From contig OX344749.2 in the NCBI GenBank assembly GCA_947034885.2, positions 39,523,682-39,587,681 on the forward strand: a DNA stretch of 64,000 bases. The letters are read 5' to 3'. Both the position numbers and the translations under genes were made by a program. The notes beneath the pieces were generated by a model that saw only the letters and a list, made by a program, of their open reading frames with translations, had not been told where the DNA came from and searched no databases. This document shows positions 56,673 through 64,000 of this stretch, one piece after another. The stretch is from Thuidium tamariscinum. Taxonomy: Eukaryota; Streptophyta; Bryopsida; Hypnales; Thuidiaceae. The first letter of the stretch is position 1. Each line of letters opens with the position of its first letter.

Positions 56673-58732
56673 GCTGTCTTCATACATTCAATTGTCTAAT
56701 AAAGTTTAAAAAAATGATACAATTAAAATAGTATAGTTCAACTTTCAAAGACATCCATTTTAAGTTATTTTAAATAGTTTTAGAAGTTCTCCAATTGTAA
56801 AGTGAAAGTATATGGATGCAATTGATGTTTTCTATGGTGTGATGAATTCCAAATTTTCTTCCAATTGATCCTCTTAACTTATCAAAAGAAGCCTTAAAGT
56901 CTATGGGAAATTATCCTTGAATGCTTAAAAGAAGTTATTTGTCTTGTAGGATTTTTTTTGAAGCATTCCTTTTTTGACATTGTTTTAGGCTTTATTCCGC
57001 CAGTTTTTTCTATTTCTATTTCTTTATACATTCCATCATCTGCTAAAGCCTTGTTAGTACAAATGAAAATGATTTTAGATACTTTTAAATGTAGCTCAAT
57101 AAAATTGACATTGAAATAAGATGTTAAAATCTTAGAAATGTGTATAAAGAGATGCTTCAATAATATACATAAAGAGAATTTTGGGATTTTGCACTACAAA
57201 AATCTTGCTCAACTATAAATTTATGTAATAACAACATATTAAACTATAACAACTTTTGCATTTTATATTCAAATGAAAAAAAATTAAACTTTCAAATGAA
57301 GAATACTATAACATCTCTTAAAACTTCCGAATAAGATATATAAACTCTTTAATTTAAAGAATAAAAGTCCTACTGACAAGATTAAATCTCTCCTTCTAGA
57401 TCATTTATTTTTTGGTCATTGATCCAATGCTTAATGATAAAGCTCAAATGAAGTGAATTGCATCCCAACTATCATAGTTTTCCTCTGCATCCAGTCTTTG
57501 GACTTGGCTGTTTTGATTCTGTTTTAATGCAAGGGCTCTCACCTTTCGTTAAAAAAACTAAAACAAAAAAACTATCATGTAAATAACTCATCTTTCTCAT
57601 GTGAATCCCAACTACATCTATCCAAATTATATGATGCTCTTAGCTCAAAGTTGAGAAGTTTCGACTCCACTAATGGTATAAGTTCCACTAATGGTATAAA
57701 TTCGTTTGTTTTCTAATATAATTTCTAAGTACCTTGGCAAGTTAGGCAAATCAATGCCAAATTATAAAATTACCATTGACTTTCGATCACGCAATCCTAG
57801 ACACAAGACATTATATCCTGTAATTGAAACTGACGTGGCACAAATAAATCAAGCCCCCAACATATAAAACTTGTTTTACCAGGGGTTGATAAGGGTTTTG
57901 GGGTTTGGGTTTTTTGGTTGTGTCAAGGTCTTCGAGAGCTAATTTGGGGTCTCCGAATCCAAATATGAATTCAGAATTTGAAAAAAAAAAAGTTTTTGAA
58001 AAGAATAAAAAATTTCAGTGTTCACCCTGGGGTAAATCCAGCTGCGCCTCATCAGTTTCGTTTACAGGATTCAACGTCGCGCATCCCAGACTAATAACTG
58101 AACCCAGAATTTTTAATATCTAAAATTAGTGGCCACAGCATCAAAATACAAATATTTAAGCATTCACAGAGATTGAATCGTAGCTAAAGCTGCCAAGGTA
58201 CTGTATTGTGGCAAGTTGAAGATCAATGAATAGCTCATCTCAAAAGAAAGTCTCAAAATCATGTTCTAGACATCCGTAGTGACTCAAGTTTTGAGGGATA
58301 GCTAAGTTTAACTGCGCCAGAGGCTCCAATTCCATTTGCCCTGCAGTGTTCTCGAAAAAGCATCAACAGGCTTGGGAGGCAGAGGGACATCCTGCATGCC
58401 ATCCCCAACATTAAGCCACTCAACTCATTGAAGAACACTGACATCAAAAGAAACAAAGAGAAAAGAAAGAAAGAGACAAAAAAGATTGACTAATCTAATT
58501 TCATTTCCTCTAACTCAGATCACGATCTAAACATGAGATGTTTAATCCACAGCGAGGGACACATACATTACTGTACGTAGGTCAGTTCAAAATCAGAAAT
58601 TTCATAAACCAATGGCAGAATTGGAATTTCACATGAAATCACTTTTGAAATTAGAAGAGTTATGCACCAAGCCTGTTGACTAAAAGTGTTTTCTCTTAGA
58701 CCACTTTCAAGATGGTCTAACTTCGCAGAGGT
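56670..58732. other. AT-rich spacer and 3' flank of CEP104
   Basis: About 57880-58065 is a small repeat sharing AATATGAATTCAGAATTTG with 42955-42975. On the minus strand about 58300-58443 there is a strong acceptor (pyrimidine run then GATGTCAG at 58444) followed by protein-like sequence (VGDGMQDVPLPPKPVDAFSR in one frame). It could be 3' UTR or an alternative last exon of CEP104. Confidence 0.4.
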
Positions 58733-61700
58733 TCAACTTGCATGAATGAACGTCCGAGGGTTCCTGAGACAGCCGGGTTGCTGGAGAATGTGTTCACGCC
58801 AGCCTTTGTCACTGGGCTCCACTGTTCGATAGCACAGAGGACACCTCAGCAGCTTGTGTTGCTTGCACATCTTGCAGTCCTTGCTCTTCTGGTGAGCTAC
58901 CAGTCTCAATTCAGGAACAGCTAAGTAGCATTTTTGACACTCTATGTACCTGCAAACACACGTGCCAAGTACTGTACATGACGGAGGAGAAAAAACAGAA
59001 AGGCAGTAGCTTCTGTGTAGAAAAGAGATTCAGTTGGTTGCTTCAGTTGCACGGGTTACCAAGCAAAAGATCTGGCTATCCTAATCACATCGGGAGGTCA
59101 AATGTCCAAAGATTGCTTCAGATCCCCACCTCTTGCCTGACGCGCACTCAAACAAGTAGTGATCTTTCAAGGATGAAATCTCCACAATCTGTCCGCAATT
59201 ACTGCAGCTTGCAAGCATAGGACACTGCTCACAAAAGTGCAGGTCCAAGTTATCGCCTTCCTTGAAACGAGCATCTTTTTTGCCGCAGAATAAGCACGAG
59301 TCCACATTCTCGTCCTTCTCCATGAGAGATTCATCTGCATTCTGTGTCAAGGTTCGAGTGGTAGTTTCTTAATAGTAAGCTACTGTGATCTGCTGCAAAG
59401 GGCAAGAGCTAGAGGGGTTCTCATTCCAGCCATTCAACTGCGAGATCTCATAGTGCTTTGACATCAGTCGCTGCATAAGTAGAATCGTATAATACTGATA
59501 CCAATGTTCAATCCACAAAACAAAATTAGAACTCAAATATCAAACCAGAGCATTACCTGAGGAGCACAAGTTGAAGTATCCAGCGAAGCCTCGTCTTCTG
59601 AACAGTGACTCCGCACTGATTCACAAGCAGGCTCGGGTTCTACCAAATCACCTGTTTCTTCAACTGGTGAAGCAGATTGATGAGAGTGGACCCACACAGT
59701 TTCTTGCACCTGCTCAGAAGATGCCAAGATCATTACTACTTATGCCATAAAGAAATTAAAACTTTCGTATCCTCCAAGCAGTTTTGTACATTCATACTAC
59801 TTACGTGGACGTGTAAAGGCCAGTCCATAATTTTAGAGAGATTCAAGTAAGGTCACAGAATAGTCAACCTTTACCGTTGCCGGGGTGATTGAAGCTTGCT
59901 CGTAGCTCGGAGAATCTTTCGTAGGAGACTCCATCTCATCTACGGGCGACTCAAATTCTTCCTCAGCTTTAGGATCCTGCCCCGACTGTACTGCCACCAA
60001 GAAAAAAGCAGGAGAGGTGTAACTCTTCACACGCGAACAGAAGCAGAGAAAACCGAATAGGAAAAGAATCGGGAAAAGATAAAAGGACATGATTCGTAGT
60101 AGTGTTGCATAGAAACTTATAACAGGACAGCACAAACTTTCCTCCTGTTCCAGTTAGTTCAGAAAGTCAAACAATAGTGCAATGTTTGTTTTCTAATTCC
60201 ATAATTTTCTAGCTTCGAAATGGCGACCCAGTGAGCAGTAGAACCGCGTTGTTGCCTACCAGTGAAGATCGGTTTGAAGAACCTTCAGTCTTGCTGAAAG
60301 AGGCAGAGATTTCAAGGCCCTTGCTGTCACAAAAATCTTGTTCTTCACTATGATCCTGAATAAGTGGTCGAAGTCCAATACTATGAGCTCTTGCAGCAGA
60401 CCTTCCAAGCTCATCGGCGGAAAATGGTCTTTCTTGAAATGGATTCTCCTCTCCTTGCTCAGATTCATATGCAACCCTCTCGAAATTGGATGTCAATATC
60501 TGTAAACAAATACATACCCAGAGTTTACAAGCTGACTTTGAAGCATCTTGGAGTCATTGCTGAGGGACCATGGGTTTTTTCACAAAGCGGGTGTTGGAGA
60601 AGCGTACACTTCACTAGCCGTGCTCACATCTACATTGATCCGCGAAAACTTGGGGAAAGAAATAGATCAAAAGCTAGTCGCTTCCATTTAGTGCAGTCCC
60701 TATCTATTCCTGCTTCCATGTATCCCGGTGACAGCCAGAGAGGAGCAAAAGGTACCTCTTTAATCAGAGGCTTGATGCCTTTCAGGTACTTCTCGATAGA
60801 GGGTCCCATCAATCTGTACACTTCTGTCGTGACCTTAATAGCTGCATTTCTGACTTCCCCATTTGAATTGTTGAATGCTTGAATTACGAAATTCATGAGG
60901 GCATCTGACGGAAAACCTGCTCGGCTAGGAGGTTGTATTCCATACAGGGGTAGTGCATGGAGAAGTAATTGCAATCGCCCTACCGCTGGTCTCCATACGC
61001 CCTGTGCATCACGTTCCCTCAAATGTAAATCAACAACAAATTCGACATATGCAAAATTTATGATGAAGATGGAGGAGACAGTTGACCTGCTTACCTTCAA
61101 TTCTTATGTAAATTCTTCCTATCGTTTCTAGATCTAAGCAATGGTGCACATTTGCTGTAACCTCCAGGCTAGAGTATTGGTTGACAAACATGTTTTTGAA
61201 TATGAAAACAGCGACGAGAGATAGACCTGGTTTTTAGATGGTTTCAGCAGTGGTCCCGAGAGGACATGAATCCCAATCTCCTTCTTGGAAGCGAGAAACA
61301 TCAATGTGTCAAACGAGCCCTCCTTGGTCCGGGCATTGAGGTCCCCAAGTTTCTCAAGAAGGATAGATATGAACCCACTTGATGCAATATGCAGATCTCG
61401 ATGTGGGACAGTCGATGCATAAGTTGTTACTACGGTACGCAACAGCTGCACGTGGCAGAAAAAAATCGCCACAATTAGACAAGTTCAAAGTGGAGAGATA
61501 CATTGCCAAAAAAAGATCTTAATCCCTAAGAGACCCTGCATTCACTGGGTGTGTTATGAATGTTTTCAAGGGCTTACTACCGGAGTAACACGAAACGGAC
61601 CAAGTACATCCAAGTGTCATGAAAAAGCAGTTCTTGTCATTTCTTCAGTAATGTACCTTGGGCAATCACTCGGTGCCTCATAATTTTGTGCAAGGTTCTG

Positions 61701-63941
61701 AGTCAATTCCTGTAGAGATGGAAGAAAAAGGAAACCTTGCAAAGACGAAGATCTTAAGCCTAGATTCTTCTCTGACTATAATTCATTTTGTCTAAGAAGC
61801 TCAAGATCTACATTCTTCTCTCTACCAGGGACTCTTAGGGTTAAACACGCCAAAATTAGACCTAAGATTTAAATAGAACTGAACAAAGACATGCAGACGG
61901 ACTCCTGCTCCTATAGCATGAATATGACACTGACCTGCAGAGAGGTGTTGAAAACATTGGCAACTCTGTCATTGAGTGTTCGAAGCAGCACTTTGTTGAT
62001 CATTCTACACAAAAGCAAAGAAACAGACCACAACTGCGTCATTTGCTTCCTCTTACATTGTGTATTCCAAGTTATTTGCTTAATACCGTGAACTCCAATA
62101 CATCCTTATCTCATAACACTACCTCTCGGTACTATCAACACTCTTCCATTTCTGTATCGAGTTTCGATAGCTCTGTTTGGTCTAGGTGTATTACGTCCAA
62201 GTTTACTGTGGTCTAAGAAGAAAAGGTCACTCGCACAAAGAACTCTCATGTTATCATCTAATTCGATTGAATGACGACCACGACACAAGCACTGACTCAA
62301 TTTTCACACATAAGCATACTAAGAGGGCATTGATAGGTTTTACCATCTCACGGGTTGTCAGTTGCAAAGAGAGATTTCATTACCAGAGGATTTCAGAAGC
62401 AGAAAAGAAACGAAGGTGTACCTGAAGGAAGATACAGGTTCGTCCAGCAATTTGTCTGCATCCAATTTATCAAGAAGACATTGAAGCGCTTTCTCTCGCA
62501 ATTGCCAATGCTTACTATACAAGCACTCCACCTGATGAAGGTCGATCATAGACAGTAAAGGTCCAGCCTCCATTTTCACTGAGTCTGCAAGTGGCTCTGG
62601 TACTAACTCATCCCCATTCGGAAACGGGCTCTGGAAATCTCCTTTATGAAAAGGCAATGCCCGCTCTTGAGCTCTCAGTGTGGTAGTTGTTACCTCCGGA
62701 TAATGCCGAGGATCTGGTAATGGGCTGTACAAGCCTAGATCAGTAGTTGAATCTATCCTCCTTGGTGTTGCTGTTGGAGTGGTGCACACCTCCTCTTGCA
62801 TCGGTGAAGTTGAAACAGGTGGCAGGTACGTGCTCGGTTGCTTTTCTACTTTGTATTGGGTGCCTGTGGTTGTGGTCGTAGGTTCACGATTAACAGGCTT
62901 AGGCAATCCTTTGGGGGACATGACAGGGTGTAATTTCAATGGTGTCAATTCAGGGGTCACGGATAACTCATTGAGATCGGACGTTGCCAGTGTGGACGTG
63001 GAAAGTGATGGACTTTCAAGCTTCTGGTACACGGGTACACTACCTGAAAAATCAACTTGAAGGTCAGTAGTACTGGGCAGACAAGATGTTGAAGCTGCTG
63101 GAGACACCATTTGATATTGTTTCACTGGAGAAGCAGTAAGAGATGTTCCCTGCCACTTGTCAGGTGATAAATTGCGACCACCTGGGAAGCACATATCTGA
63201 AGATTCGTTTCTCTGCGTTTCACTGATTAGAGGAATTCGTGGCACCCTAGTCACATTCTGAGGAGGACTTTCGATCAGAGGTGGAGGGGGTGGCAAAATG
63301 CGAGTAGCCATCGCCACAGATGTGCCTGGAGTGCATAATGAAGTCAGAGTCAGAACTCCTCAATGCAAGGCATAAAAAATAGACACTAAACCGTTAGAGA
63401 CCTGCCAATATTGACCCCTATTACCAACAGCAACTGATCTATTCGCACACTTGGTTGGACTTAGTAGCAAGTTATCTAAGCATGATGGTGTTTTCTCCTG
63501 TCACGAGGAGTGATCTGCAAACTCCCACTTCGAAATTGAACAAAAAATTCATACATAGAGATATAAATCAACAGATTTGGCTATTGTATACAAAGATCTA
63601 TCAACAGGTCTTTAAATCTCTCAAAACTCAGTCCTTCATATTGGTTATAACGCTCGAGTAACGGAATTAGAATCCTCTGTCTAACAGGACGCATTATCGT
63701 CGATTAGAGACTTCAAAATGAAATCTTAAGAATTTTAGACTCGACGCTTGTCGTCATTCAATGTTTAAAGTCAAAGGGAGAGAAAGGTTACTTTGTTGTC
63801 CCACGGTTGGTGGAGGGGAAATTTCTGAGGTTTTGAGGACACTATGGTCCCGATACCATGGGAGTACTTCTGGTACAAATCCTGTTCTCTTCTCACTCGA
63901 CAGGACTGCAGGGATTGTGACTCCTTGAAAATCCCCTTGCT
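58733..63941 (-). CDS. CEP104 homologue (cilium tip protein), C-terminal 839 aa, N-terminus beyond the window
   Basis: Ten exons on the minus strand: 63792-63941, 62422-63325, 61935-62004, 61227-61445, 60756-61001, 60260-60499, 59875-59985, 59557-59709, 59130-59341 and 58733-58949. All have GT-AG borders and matching phases, giving one open frame to TGA. First comes a Pro/Ser/Thr-rich linker (to about residue 300). A TOG/HEAT domain follows (ECLYSKHWQLREKAL, VANVFNTSLQLLRTVVTTYA, NSNGEVRNAAIKVTTEVYRL), then an acidic linker. The last ~140 residues are the CEP104 zinc-finger array (CLFCGKK, FCEQCPMLASCSNCGQIVEI, YIECQKCYLAV, LLRCPLCYRTVEPSDKGWRE). In animals and algae CEP104 (FAP256) binds tubulin and EB1 and shapes the tip of the ciliary microtubules. 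The N-terminal jelly-roll domain should lie right of the window. The linker is longer than in the human protein. Confidence 0.93.
61657..61709 (-). other. Cryptic 53-nt cassette in CEP104
   Basis: Between two confirmed exons lies a segment with an excellent acceptor (CTTCCATCTCTACAG) and a donor (CCCAAG|GTACAT). The TOG alignment reads smoothly without it. Its inclusion (53 nt) shifts the frame and makes the next exon stop within six codons. It is either chance or a switch exon that silences the transcript. Confidence 0.35.
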
Positions 63942-64000
63942 CTGAACAACACCAACAATTGCAAGACATTAGAACCTGATTAGTCAGATGGGATACCCCG

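Noticed and set aside
56421..56687. Frames rich in Ile-Tyr across the TA repeat
   Set aside because: Pure consequence of the microsatellite.
57480..57580. LINE-type 3' end
   Set aside because: The GT-rich tail and A-run resemble the end of plant retroelements, but no reverse transcriptase sequence precedes it.
60364..60882. 172-codon plus-strand frame
   Set aside because: It is antisense to two CEP104 exons and the intron between them and has no protein-like content.

Overview
This is nuclear DNA of a land plant. The genes have GT-AG introns, a chloroplast transit peptide, a plant cell-wall glycosyltransferase and a trihelix transcription factor, all set in very AT-rich spacers full of small transposon relics. 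The gene at the right edge is a CEP104 homologue, a protein of ciliary tips. That points to a plant with flagellated sperm (bryophyte, lycophyte, fern, cycad or Ginkgo). Gene spacing, the style of the kinase and the compact introns suggest a moss-like bryophyte, but I cannot prove the species.

Layout. 0-6.5 kb: no gene; a tandem and foldback repeat system plus a 0.93-kb TTAA-flanked element. 6.5-9 kb: a two-exon trihelix transcription factor (+). 10.7-13.4 kb: a three-exon FAX-type fatty acid exporter of the chloroplast (-), convergent with the trihelix gene; its first intron holds tandem copies of the end of its own exon 1. 14-32.5 kb: gene-poor, packed with MITEs, LTR-like pieces, two more TTAA elements (one nested in a CACTA-type foldback element), a small coiled-coil ORF with 69-bp coding repeats and a 2.6-kb array of a degenerate 13-bp motif. 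33.1-34.9 kb: a small three-exon gene for a predicted tail-anchored coiled-coil protein that has no long ORF and was found by joining exons. 35.9-36.1 kb: the 3' half of a mitochondrial rpl16 reading frame (-). 36.4-37.6 kb: an intronless protein kinase (-). 38-43 kb: MITEs and GC-rich repeats. 43.9-45.8 kb: a two-exon GT34 xyloglucan xylosyltransferase (-). 47-58 kb: gene-free and AT-rich, with a 2.87-kb and a 0.92-kb element of one 8-bp-TSD family; the larger one carries a second 13-bp motif array. 58.7 kb to the right edge: the C-terminal part of CEP104 (-), reconstructed over ten exons.

The genes are unrelated housekeeping or regulatory functions (transcription, plastid lipid export, signalling, cell-wall synthesis, cilium assembly) and do not form a pathway. 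The most unusual content is in the repeats. TTAA-duplicating, CCCC-ended elements look like piggyBac-type transposons, and one insertion has its empty site preserved in the same molecule. Two large regions carry dozens of copies of a near-palindromic GTCWAATTGACTG-like motif whose orientation flips near the right end.
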